This document shows, one piece after another, positions 26,005 through 33,578 of a DNA stretch of 36,983 bases (position 1 is the stretch's first letter; each line of letters begins with the position of its first letter). The stretch comes from Burkholderia dolosa (GTDB lineage Bacteria > Pseudomonadota > Gammaproteobacteria > Burkholderiales > Burkholderiaceae), in assembly GCF_902499135.1 (NCBI RefSeq), contig NZ_CABVPR010000059.1:1-36983 (forward strand). Reading direction: 5' to 3'. The notes under the pieces were generated by a model. That model was not told where the DNA came from, did no database searches, and saw only the letters and a list, made by a program, of their open reading frames with translations. A program made the translations under genes and the position numbers.

Positions 26005-26025
26005 GGAGCGCTACGGTCGCGCTCC
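26005..26025. terminator. Hairpin after porin gene
   Basis: GGAGCGC and GCGCTCC form a perfect 7-bp stem with a 7-nt loop, 12 bp after the porin stop. The placement suits transcription termination, although no T-run follows. Confidence 0.45.
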
Positions 26026-26346
26026 GGTCGCTATCCGTCGGCCCGCGCCTCCGGATCGCACCCAGTCTTCCGATACCGCAACGATTCGACGCGCACATGG
26101 AAAGCCACGAATCGACGTTTGCTCGATGCGGCCGCCCCTTGCGCGTGATCGAGCAGTCCGGACGGCCGATCCGAAACCCGTCGCGATGGCGGCGTGTCGT
26201 CTGAGCCGCGCCGCGATACCGTCGCTTCCGGCAGACGTCCCTGGCTTACCGATAAGCCCGTTACCGAACCGGTTGTCGTTCCGGCATTTTCGTGCGGCCG
26301 TTTCTCCATCGAATCGACCACCCGTCTACATACTGTCCAAGCCCCC

Positions 26347-26604
26347 ATGACAGTACAGTCAACACACGATATCGGCACAGAACTCGCACACGCAGTGGCG
26401 CTCGCCGCTGCGTTATTCATTGCCGCCCTTTCTCATCCGCGTGGAGCCCGATTACTCGACGACTTTGAGAAGAGACTCATAGATACACCGATCTGGAATC
26501 TCGGCGCGTCATCGACGTCGCCGTTGATCGTTGCACGGTATCGTCATGAATTGCGCAGCATTTTTCGGCGCGCCCGCACCGGTGCCGGCTTCAAGCATGA
26601 TTGA
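26347..26604 (+). CDS. Hypothetical small protein
   Basis: 85-residue candidate, MTVQSTHDIGTELAHAVALA followed by LFIAALSHPRG, RLLDDFEKRLIDTPIWNLG and RYRHELRSIFRRA. The composition is protein-like, with an amphipathic or hydrophobic helix first and charged helices after, but there is no clear ribosome-binding site and I do not recognise a family. A longer upstream extension of the frame has poor composition. 25994-26346 and 26605-26916 hold nothing else I can support. Confidence 0.3.
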   Translation: MTVQSTHDIGTELAHAVALAAALFIAALSHPRGARLLDDFEKRLIDTPIWNLGASSTSPLIVARYRHELRSIFRRARTGAGFKHD

Positions 26605-26916
26605 GCGGCCGCGACTGTCGTCGGAGTCGCGCGCGTCGCATGCATTTCGATTGCGACCGCAAGAAACCGCGAAGCCGTTCTTGTCGTCATCCATCTCGAC
26701 GTTACGGTTGACAACCGACGCCTACGCGCGTCCAACGCACCACGATCACGTCCTCCGTCGCCACGTTTGAGGGCCCGCGATGCCGCTCGGCACTTCGCGG
26801 AGCCCATCGTCTTCTTCCCGAATTCGTTCGCAAAATCGACGTGCATCGACCTTATTTCGACCCGACATCTTGCACCGTTCGGCCGCAACTGAACAAGTCG
26901 GCCAAGGCGGGCCGCT

Positions 26917-27506
26917 TTACGCGCGTTCCTTCTCGGATACCCGCAATCCGGAATCGGCGAGTCGGTGATATAGCGACGACCATGCCGCTCTCTCGAGCTC
27001 CATCAGGTAGTCGACGATCAGCGTCGTATGGCGCTGCGAAACGAGCAGCGGTATGCCCAACTTGTTCGCCACATCGTCGCTCTGAATCTCTTCGCCGAAG
27101 TGTCGAGATATCACTGCAATGCGAAAGCGATCGACAGGCAATACGACCGTCAGCTTCTCCGCGACATGCATCGATAGCCATGAGACTGCGTCACGATGAG
27201 CGGCATTCGGCCGCCAGCCTCGGCAGCACGGACTGCCACAGTGACACGGGTCTCGGATCGCGAGCAGCGCGCGACAAGCACGCGCATCTGCGCGTCCTCC
27301 AACGCTCGCACCGCATCCATCGCCCGGTCCTGCCGCAGCGCGCTTGCTCCGTCTACGCGACCGGCATTCGCCCCGTTCATCGTGCGAAGGATGAGCAGCG
27401 CGATTTCGTGCATCGAAATGCGTCGCCCATCGCCGACGCACATATCCGTAACGTCACCGCAAGAAGCCGTGAACGCATCGTCACCCCAGTACACGCATAC
27501 ACTCAT
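26917..27506 (-). pseudogene. Hypothetical gene with one frameshift, divergent from nrdD
   Basis: The start is strong: GGAGGCTGATC-ATG at 27506. The first frame gives MSVCVYWGDDAFTASCGDVT, then HEIALLILRTMNGAN, AMDAVRALEDAQMRVLVARC and MPLIVTQSHG near 27180. The homologous-looking continuation is in the next frame: LSMHVAEKLTVVLPVDRFRI, AVISRHFGEEIQSDDVANKL, GIPLLVSQRHTTLIVDYLME, LERAAWSSLYHRLADSG, ending SEKERA. Adding one base at CATGG-C-TATCG (about 27178) restores a protein of about 196 residues. I do not recognise the family; it is Asp/Arg-rich and lacks signal or membrane segments. It may be a genuine loss-of-function or a sequence error. Confidence 0.55.
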
Positions 27507-28143
27507 GATCAGCCTCCGGCATTCAATCGATCAGCCATCGTTTCGATGGAAATTGGTTTGCATCGCAGTTGAAGCGCGTTTCCCGAAGCGAACCCACGTT
27601 TGTCGACGACATCGGATCAAGCTCGGTGGGGCTCGCCGGTGCGCTTCGGCGCACACCATCGCAACTTCACGTTCCCGCTTGAGAAAGTCCAGGGTTCGCC
27701 GTTCGGAATCCGATATCGGTCGCGATGCCCTATCGGCCATCGCCGCCTTCACGTGAATTACGCAAAATGCGTCACGGGCATCTTGGACGCAAATCGGACC
27801 GACGCTCAATGCGACGCGTCATCGCCACTACTTTCGCATCTTCCCGCCCGAAATCGCTTACGCGTCGCGTATCAGGTTGATTGTCCTCAATCAGCCTATC
27901 GATCGAATCCGACGACACCGCCTTCGGCAAGCGAAAGATCAATGTATCGCGTGACACGGGGCTTGTCGCGGCATGTCGATCGCCGCTTTCTGTATCGAAA
28001 AGCGCCGTGCCCGAGGCGACATGGCTGCCGCATTTCTTCGAGCCGGATGACGTTGGACAACTCCGCCGTTCGTTCCGGCTTTCGACATTCGTCCACGCAA
28101 CATATAGTTGGATTCACCGATTCTCAACACCAGATATTGACCA
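27507..28143. other. Intergenic region upstream of nrdD
   Basis: 637 bp between divergent genes. Several short minus-strand frames (for example around 27772-27957, RDTLIFRLPKAVSSDSIDRL) have mildly protein-like composition but no ribosome-binding sites and do not join into one gene without several frameshifts. An FNR-like box lies at 27877-27890. A CATATAGTT element near 28100 may be part of the nrdD promoter. Confidence 0.4.
27877..27890. promoter_or_regulatory. FNR-like box upstream of the anaerobic ribonucleotide reductase operon
   Basis: TTGATTGTCCTCAA matches TTGAT-N4-ATCAA at 9 of 10 positions. It also lies within a perfect dyad, TGATTG-TCCT-CAATCA. It is about 255 bp upstream of nrdD, which is far for direct class II activation unless the promoter is distant. 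Confidence 0.4.
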
Positions 28144-30177
28144 ATGACGATGCCGACCGAGCCCTCCCATGTATGCAAGCGCGACGGTCGCGGGATGCCT
28201 TTCGATCTCGCCGGGCTGACACGCGCGATCGCAGCGGCGGCTCGCGCTACGCGCGAATTCGACGACGATGAAGCAGCGGCACTCGCAGCGCAGGTAGCGT
28301 CAAGTCTGGCGCAAGCAGCGCTTGCCGGTACGGATTCTTCAAGGACCCGTGCCTTTTTCGAGCAAGAGCTGCTTGCCAACGATTGCATCGAAACGGTGCG
28401 ACCTTATCTCGTACCGCGCGACGACGCGGCTGTGGCCGAACGGCGCGTCGCGATCGACGTCGCCACCACGATCGACGAGTATCTGAATCGCTCGGACTGG
28501 CGAGTCAATGCGAACGCGAATCAGGACTGGAGTCTCGGCGGCTTGATTTTGAATACGAGCGGAAAAGTCGTGGCCAACTACTGGCTCGACTGCATATACC
28601 CGCCAGAGATCAGCAACGCGCACCGCTCGGGTTCGCTTCATATTCACGATCTGGACATGCTGTGCGGGTACTGCGCAGGCTGGTCGCTACGGCAGCTTTT
28701 GCATGAAGGCTTCAACGGAGTGCCGGGAAAGGTGGAATCCGCTCCACCCAGGCACCTGTCCTCGGCGATCGGTCAGATTGTGAACTTCCTCGGTACGCTA
28801 CAGAATGAATGGGCCGGCGCACAGGCATTTTCATCGTTCGATACCTACATGGCGCCGTTCGTCCGCGCCGACCGGCTCGATTTCGCGCAGACCAAGCAAT
28901 GCATTCAGGAACTGGTCTACAACCTCAACGTACCCAGTCGCTGGGGCACACAAACGCCGTTCACGAATCTGACGTTCGACTGGATCTGCCCCGATGACCT
29001 CCGCGATCAGGTTCCGTACGTCGGCGGCCGTGAGATGCCGTTCGCCTACGGTGACCTGGAGAATGAAATGGCGATGATCAATCGAGCGTATCTGGAGGTG
29101 ATGACGGCCGGCGACGCGAACGGCCGCGTGTTCACGTTCCCGATCCCCACTTACAACATTACCGCGAACTTCGACTGGGATCATCCGAATGCGACGCTGC
29201 TGTTCGAATTGACCGCACGATACGGAGTGCCGTACTTCCAGAACTTCGTCAACAGCGAACTGCGACCGCACGATGTGCGTTCCATGTGCTGCCGACTGCG
29301 GCTGGACATGCGCGAACTCTACAGACGAGGCAACGGTTTGTTCGGATCCGCCGAGCAGACCGGCAGCATCGGAGTCGTCACGCTGAATTGCGCGCGCGTC
29401 GGCTACGAGTGCTGTCACGACGAAGCGCGGCTGTTTTCACGCATCGACGCACTGCTGGAACTCGGGCGGCAAAGCCTGGAGATCAAGCGGAACCTGGTTC
29501 AACGCCTGATCGACGCCGGGCTGTATCCGTATACGCGTCGCTATCTCGGCACGCTCCACAATCACTTCAGCACGCTGGGCCTGAACGGCGTCAACGAGAT
29601 GATCCGCAACTTCACCGGCGATCGCGACGATATCACGACGGAGGCCGGCCACCGACTGGCCGAGCGTCTGCTCGACCAGGTTCGCGACAGGATCGCGCGC
29701 TTCCAGGAAGAAACAGGACACCTGTACAACCTCGAAGCGACACCGGCCGAAGGCGCAACGTATCGATTCGCGAAGGAGGACCTGCGCCGCTATCCGGACA
29801 TCGTTCATGCTGGCACGCGCGAGAAACCGTACTACACGAACTCCACGCAGTTGCCGGTCGGCTTCACGGACGATCCGTTCGACGCCCTTTCCCGCCAGGA
29901 ATCGCTGCAGGCGCGATACACCGGCGGCACGGTCCTCCATCTGTACATGAACGAAGCCGTCTCGTCGGTCGACGCGTGCCGGACGCTCGTGCGGCGCGCG
30001 TTGACCCGCTTTCGCGTGCCTTACATTACCGTGTCGCCAACGTTTTCGATCTGCCCGAGGCATGGCTACCTGAGCGGCAAGCACGAATTCTGCCCGAAGT
30101 GCGACGCGGAACTGCTGGCCGAAAAACTCGCGTCGTCGGGCGCCCATCGACCCGGCGACGATTGCCGGCTCCGCTGA
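28144..30177 (+). CDS. nrdD: Anaerobic (class III) ribonucleoside-triphosphate reductase, catalytic chain lacking the glycyl-radical domain
   Basis: 677-residue catalytic chain that makes deoxyribonucleotides without oxygen. Residues about 8-95 are an ATP-cone (VCKRDGRGMPFDLAGLTRAI). The barrel contains SGSLHIHDLDMLCGYCAGWS, IGQIVNFLGTLQNEWAGAQA, VPSRWGTQTPFTNLTFDW, MCCRLRLDMREL and TGSIGVVTLNCARVGYE, so the active-site cysteines and finger loop are present. The zinc motif is CPRHG...CPKC (Cys637, His640, Cys650, Cys653). In ordinary NrdD the RVxGY glycyl-radical motif follows within the same chain; here the chain stops 24 residues after CPKC without it. The motif is instead in the next gene. 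The ribosome-binding site is weak. Activity should require both the small gene and nrdG. Confidence 0.93.
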   Translation: MTMPTEPSHVCKRDGRGMPFDLAGLTRAIAAAARATREFDDDEAAALAAQVASSLAQAALAGTDSSRTRAFFEQELLANDCIETVRPYLVPRDDAAVAERRVAIDVATTIDEYLNRSDWRVNANANQDWSLGGLILNTSGKVVANYWLDCIYPPEISNAHRSGSLHIHDLDMLCGYCAGWSLRQLLHEGFNGVPGKVESAPPRHLSSAIGQIVNFLGTLQNEWAGAQAFSSFDTYMAPFVRADRLDFAQTKQCIQELVYNLNVPSRWGTQTPFTNLTFDWICPDDLRDQVPYVGGREMPFAYGDLENEMAMINRAYLEVMTAGDANGRVFTFPIPTYNITANFDWDHPNATLLFELTARYGVPYFQNFVNSELRPHDVRSMCCRLRLDMRELYRRGNGLFGSAEQTGSIGVVTLNCARVGYECCHDEARLFSRIDALLELGRQSLEIKRNLVQRLIDAGLYPYTRRYLGTLHNHFSTLGLNGVNEMIRNFTGDRDDITTEAGHRLAERLLDQVRDRIARFQEETGHLYNLEATPAEGATYRFAKEDLRRYPDIVHAGTREKPYYTNSTQLPVGFTDDPFDALSRQESLQARYTGGTVLHLYMNEAVSSVDACRTLVRRALTRFRVPYITVSPTFSICPRHGYLSGKHEFCPKCDAELLAEKLASSGAHRPGDDCRLR

Positions 30178-30227
30178 CGGCGTCACGCAACGATTCGCTC
30201 ACGCAACCACTCTGGAGGATTACACAC

Positions 30228-30416
30228 ATGCTCGCTCGTCCCGACACGACTCAACAACCCGCCGAACGTGTACAGGCCACATCGCTGCCCGATCACGAAC
30301 GCACCCGCTGCGAAATCTGGACGCGTGTGATGGGCTATCACCGTCCGGTGTCGTCCTTCAACATCGGCAAACAGGGGGAATTTGCCGAACGGGTGTTCTT
30401 CGTGGAGCCGCGCTGA
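30228..30416 (+). CDS. Stand-alone glycyl-radical domain of anaerobic ribonucleotide reductase
   Basis: 62-residue protein that supplies the radical-bearing end of NrdD as a separate polypeptide. After a polar 24-residue lead it reads RTRCEIWTRVMGYHRPVSSF then NIGKQGEFAERVFF, the C-terminal NrdD block in which Gly36 of RVMGY is the radical site. An ideal ribosome-binding site (TGGAGG, 8 bp before ATG) and a 50-bp gap after the nrdD stop show it is translated on its own. It is in a different frame from nrdD, and its stop is 2 bp before the nrdG ATG. The arrangement recalls GrcA (YfiD), the spare glycyl-radical part of pyruvate formate-lyase, but here it is the only copy in the operon. A fusion broken by mutation is less likely given the ribosome-binding site. 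Confidence 0.85.
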   Translation: MLARPDTTQQPAERVQATSLPDHERTRCEIWTRVMGYHRPVSSFNIGKQGEFAERVFFVEPR

Positions 30417-30418
30417 CA

Positions 30419-31141
30419 ATGGACACCGGCCGATCGCACGCGCCGAAGCTCGGTGGCGTCGTTCCGTTTTCATCATGCGACTACCCTGGTCGACTGGCAT
30501 GCGTCGTGTTCGTGTCAGGATGTCCGTGGCATTGCCACTATTGTCACAACCCGCATCTACGCATGCGAAACCGATGCGCCGATCCGGCCAAATGGGACGC
30601 TATCTTGGCATGGCTTGGCACCCGCGCGGGACTGCTCGACGCTGTCGTGTTTTGCGGGGGCGAGCCGCTCGTAGAACGGCATCTCCCGGGCATGATGGCG
30701 CAGGCCAGAGCGCTTGGCTTCTCCATCGCCCTTCACACGGGCGGTGCGTATCCCGATCGCCTGTCGCAATGCCTGCCGTTGATCGAGTGGATCGGTTTCG
30801 ACGTCAAGGCGCCATTCGCCCAATACGACCGTATCACGCAGATCACCGGCAGCGGCATGGCAGCACAACGCTCGCTGGATCTCATTCTCGCGAGCAGCGT
30901 TACGTTCGAATGCAGAACCACGATTCATCCTGCGCTGCTCGACGATGGCGATCTGATAGGTATGGCTCGAGCGTTGGCCGATCGCGGCATATCGGAACTC
31001 GTACTCCAGCCGTTTCGCCGCGAGGGGTGCGTCTCCGACCGCCTTCTCGGCATGCCAGTGGCCGCCGACTATCCGGGGAATACGTTACTGTACCGGCTGC
31101 GCCAAATCCTGCGCAGCGTGGAAGTGCGTCGTCACAGGTGA
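30419..31141 (+). CDS. nrdG: Anaerobic ribonucleotide reductase activase (radical SAM)
   Basis: 240-residue radical-SAM enzyme that installs the glycyl radical. FVSGCPWHCHYCHNPHLR carries the CxxxCxxC cluster motif (Cys35, Cys39, Cys42). VVFCGGEPLVERHLPGM is the GGEP SAM-binding block, and IGFDVKAPF and a late conserved segment follow. The ATG overlaps the end of the preceding small gene with a 2-bp gap, so translation is probably coupled and the two products are made together, consistent with the small protein being its substrate. At 240 residues it is longer than E. coli NrdG and closer to the NrdG2 group paired with this NrdD type. Confidence 0.93.
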   Translation: MDTGRSHAPKLGGVVPFSSCDYPGRLACVVFVSGCPWHCHYCHNPHLRMRNRCADPAKWDAILAWLGTRAGLLDAVVFCGGEPLVERHLPGMMAQARALGFSIALHTGGAYPDRLSQCLPLIEWIGFDVKAPFAQYDRITQITGSGMAAQRSLDLILASSVTFECRTTIHPALLDDGDLIGMARALADRGISELVLQPFRREGCVSDRLLGMPVAADYPGNTLLYRLRQILRSVEVRRHR

Positions 31142-31164
31142 CGTAATACCGATTTAGCAGTCGA

Positions 31165-31318
31165 CTATGACCAACCCGAGCGCTCGACGATTGCACCGAA
31201 GCCCTTCCGGAACTCGGTCAGCGTGGTGCCCGTCTCACGTGCACGCACTAGCGCGTCCTTGATATCTTTCATCACGTCGAGCGGTGCACCTCCGATCTTG
31301 TGACCTGCGGCGGAATTC
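31165..31318 (-). pseudogene. Fragment of Mu-like phage head morphogenesis protein
   Basis: The minus strand reads GGAPLDVMKDIKDALVRARE then TGTTLTEFRKGFGAIVERSGW and a stop. This resembles the segment of Mu F/SPP1 gp7-type minor head proteins with the pattern DxxxALxRAxxxGTTLxxFRxxFxxIVxxxGW. Sequence on both sides is missing: the upstream side runs into the insertion element and the downstream side ends in TAG. It is a prophage remnant. Recognition is by pattern only. Confidence 0.55.
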
Positions 31319-31327
31319 TGTGACCAA

Positions 31328-32168
31328 TCAGGCAGTGAGTCTCGCGTCGATATTATCGGAATCCAGCCACGCTCGACGGATCGTGGCCGGAGGTTGGTAG
31401 CGATGAGCGCTGTGAGGCCGGCGCTCGTTATAGAACTGCCGCCAGCGTTCGATCAGCACCTTGGCCTCGGCGCGGCTGCGGGAACCATTCGCGGTTTAGC
31501 AATTCGTCTCGCAGTTTGCCGTTGAAGTTTTCGACGAATCCGTTTTGCCATGGACTGCCAGGCGCAATGAAGGCCGGACCGATTGCAGCGTCCCGCAGCC
31601 AGCGCATGACCTTGGCAGCGGTAAATTCTGCGCCGTTGTCCGACCGAACAAACGGGGGCTTGCCGTACAGCCGCATGAGTCGCGATAGCGTCAAGATCAC
31701 GTCCTGCGACCGCAGGCTGGCGCCAACCTCGATCGCCAAGCATTCGCGGGTGTATTCATCGATCACGCATAGCATCTTCAACGCCCGGCCATCCACCAGT
31801 TGATCGTGCACGAAGTCATAGCTGCAGACCGAATTGGGCTGTGTGGCACCGGGCAGGCGTATGTCGTCGCCGCAACGACGTCGGCGAGGACGTCGGCGCG
31901 CAATGTTGAGCTGCAGGGCCCGCCACATTCGCCGCACGCGCGATTCGCTCAACGCCAGCCAGGCCGACATCCGGCGATAGCCGAAGCGCGGCACCTCTTG
32001 CGCGGCCGCCATCAGCCTCTCGCCCATACTCCGATCCTTCTCCGGTTGCTTGAGCGTATAGGTCGCCACTGGGCGGCTCAATCCCAAGTAGCGACATGCC
32101 TTGCGTTGCGAGAGCCCCCGCCGAGTCAGGACTTCCAGCGCCTCGCGCCGGCCCGTCGGGGTGGTCAT
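31328..32168 (-). pseudogene. IS3-family transposase OrfB, single-base frameshift
   Basis: The catalytic half of the transposase. It starts [20 protein letters not shown] and has an HTH region ([20 protein letters not shown]), then the DDE core: [16 protein letters not shown] (first D), [16 protein letters not shown] (second D) and [20 protein letters not shown] (E). After NREWF an extra C in a CCC run at 31482-31480 shifts the frame; the original continuation [20 protein letters not shown], ending SDNIDARLTA at 31328, is intact in the next frame. As sequenced the protein is truncated or mis-extended, so the element should not transpose by itself. Confidence 0.85.
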
Positions 32169-32428
32169 TTTTTTCGGCTGAACTCCTTCAGGCCGTCGCT
32201 TACCAGCATCTGCTCGGCGATCAGGCGCTCGAGCCGATCGTTCTCCGATTCCAGTTCCTTGAGCCGGCGCGCGTCCGCCACGTCCATGCCGCCGAACTTG
32301 CTGCGCCAACGATAGAACGTCTGTTCCGAAATGTTGTGCCGCTTACATAGATCCTTCACCGGCTTATCCCGGCTCTCGGCCTCGCGCAAGATCCGGATGA
32401 CCTGCTCGTCGGTAAATCGCTTCTTCAT
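32165..32428 (-). CDS. IS3-family transposase OrfA
   Basis: 87-residue DNA-binding subunit: [40 protein letters not shown] (helix-turn-helix), [20 protein letters not shown] and a leucine-zipper-like tail [18 protein letters not shown]. Length and sequence fit IS407-group OrfA. It ends SRKK at an A7 run (32174-32168) followed by TGA; a -1 slip there reads into OrfB as KKMTTPTG, the usual way this family makes the fused OrfAB transposase. The ATG has an AGGAGAA-like site upstream. Confidence 0.9.
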   Translation of the reverse strand: MKKRFTDEQVIRILREAESRDKPVKDLCKRHNISEQTFYRWRSKFGGMDVADARRLKELESENDRLERLIAEQMLVSDGLKEFSRKK

Positions 32429-32490
32429 CGAGTTCTCCTTGCCTCTAGGATAAAAGAGAACTCACTTGACCAATGGCCACAAGAAACGTC

Positions 32491-33150
32491 TCAGGCCACC
32501 CAGTCGTCCATCATAAGTCGTCGGCGCTCAAGCTGACCGCGCCGCCGGTAAGCGGCTACCGTCTGCGACTCAATAACGTGACGCGACATGCGTCTCAACA
32601 GAGTCAGCATCGCCATGTTCGACAACGGGCGACTCAGCGTGTTATCCCATTGCTGAACATGCTTTCGATTTCGCCACTCCGGCTCGCGCGCGCGGATGAA
32701 CACTTCGGCGGCTTCGCGGAAAGTCACACTGGCGTCTACGGACACATCAAGCAGTTGCCGACGCCGTTGCTCGCGCCGCGCGAGAATAGGATCAGTCTGC
32801 TCCCTAACTATCTCACGGTACCCTGCGGCTAGTTTTCGTGCTTCGCCGAGCGAGACTCGCGAAAGCGGTCCGAGTCCCACTTCACGCATGCGCCCGTCAA
32901 GTTTGAATCGAAAGACCCACGAGCACGCACCGCTATTCGCGATTTGCATGTAAAGAAGGCCGCCGCCGTCGGCGTAGCGACCACGCGCCACTTCCTTTGC
33001 GACCCGCAACGCGCTGAGCCGATGCAACTGTCGTCCTGGCGGCTCCAAGACTTTCCGCTCTATCCGAAGGCCGCGCCGAGAGCCACGCGTGCGGCTGATC
33101 ATCCGAGCGTGGCAAGGACTTGTCGATATGCGCATCGATCTCACCGGCAA
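32491..33150 (-). pseudogene. Tyrosine integrase (DUF4102/P4-type) with internal deletions
   Basis: The first part carries the N-terminal arm-binding domain: RLSALRVAKEVARGRYADGG, SWVFRFKLDGRMREVGLG and LSRVSLGEARKLAAGYREIV, then VTFREAAEVFIRAREPEWRN and HVQQWDNTL. It then jumps directly to pieces normally found near the C-terminus: LSNMAMLTLLRRM (just before the HGFR box) and AYRRRGQLERRRLMMDDWVA (the end of such integrases). The roughly 150-200 residues between, holding the catalytic Arg and His-x-x-Arg boxes, are gone. The TGA at 32493 is 10 bp from the insertion element. The true start is unclear, as the first 40 residues do not look native. Confidence 0.75.
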
Positions 33151-33207
33151 CGCTGCCTAGGCCGACCTGCCGCCGACAAGAGCCGACGCGCACCGACCGT
33201 CACATCC

Positions 33208-33459
33208 TCACGACCATTCCTCCGGCGGCATCGTGCCGCTGTCGTCTTCCCACATCGGCTCGCCGTCGTGCCCGTTGCCGCGCCGCGGCGCGGCCGTCGT
33301 CCTGCCGGCTCGATCCGGCGTACGGCGTCCATCGCGCGACGTCGCCGCGCGGATCCGCACGCGCGTCGGTGCGACCGTGCGCTGCGCGCTGCCGCGCCGC
33401 TCGTCGCTCGAAGCCGTGTCGTTCGTCCGCCGTTCGTTCGCCATTACGTTTGCATTCAT
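33208..33459 (-). CDS. Small, probably disordered hypothetical protein
   Basis: 83-residue protein rich in Arg, Thr, Asp and Gly, starting MNANVMANERRTNDTASSDE and ending GEPMWEDDSGTMPPEEWS. A strong ribosome-binding site (AGGAGGGAGCAACG-ATG) makes it likely to be expressed. No domain, signal or membrane segment is seen; the acidic, Trp-containing C-terminus after a basic middle suggests a flexible binding protein. It is divergent from the decarboxylase-like gene, with 119 bp between their starts. Confidence 0.65.
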   Translation of the reverse strand: MNANVMANERRTNDTASSDERRGSAQRTVAPTRVRIRAATSRDGRRTPDRAGRTTAAPRRGNGHDGEPMWEDDSGTMPPEEWS

Positions 33460-33578
33460 CGTTGCTCCCTCCTTCCTGAGTCGTCGAAAACCTGTCGAGC
33501 CGTCGCAGCAATTCCGGTTCCGCGTGCGGGCAAGCGTCTTGCTATGGCTACGTATCGAATCGAGTCCCGGAGGCAAGA

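Larger units (their letters stand above)
31319..32481 (-). mobile_element. IS3-family insertion sequence (IS407-like), inactivated
   Basis: About 1.16 kb with overlapping orfA and orfB joined by a slippery A7 run. Imperfect terminal inverted repeats can be drawn: TGTGACCAATCAGGCAGTGAG at the 31319 end and TGTGGCCATTGGTCAAGTGAG at the 32481 end (14 of 21 identical, both starting TGTG). Flanking bases (ATTC and AGAA) do not form a target duplication, suggesting that recombination or deletion followed insertion. The exact ends are inferred. Confidence 0.75.

Noticed and set aside
24845-26098. 417-codon minus-strand frame antisense to the second porin
   Set aside because: Shadow; the plus strand has a signal peptide, porin strands and the C-terminal Phe.
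30178-30227. The idea that nrdD and the glycyl-radical ORF are one gene broken by a frameshift
   Set aside because: The gap holds a stop plus a near-ideal ribosome-binding site at the right distance from the small gene's ATG, and nrdD is already full length through the zinc motif. It cannot be fully excluded without reads.
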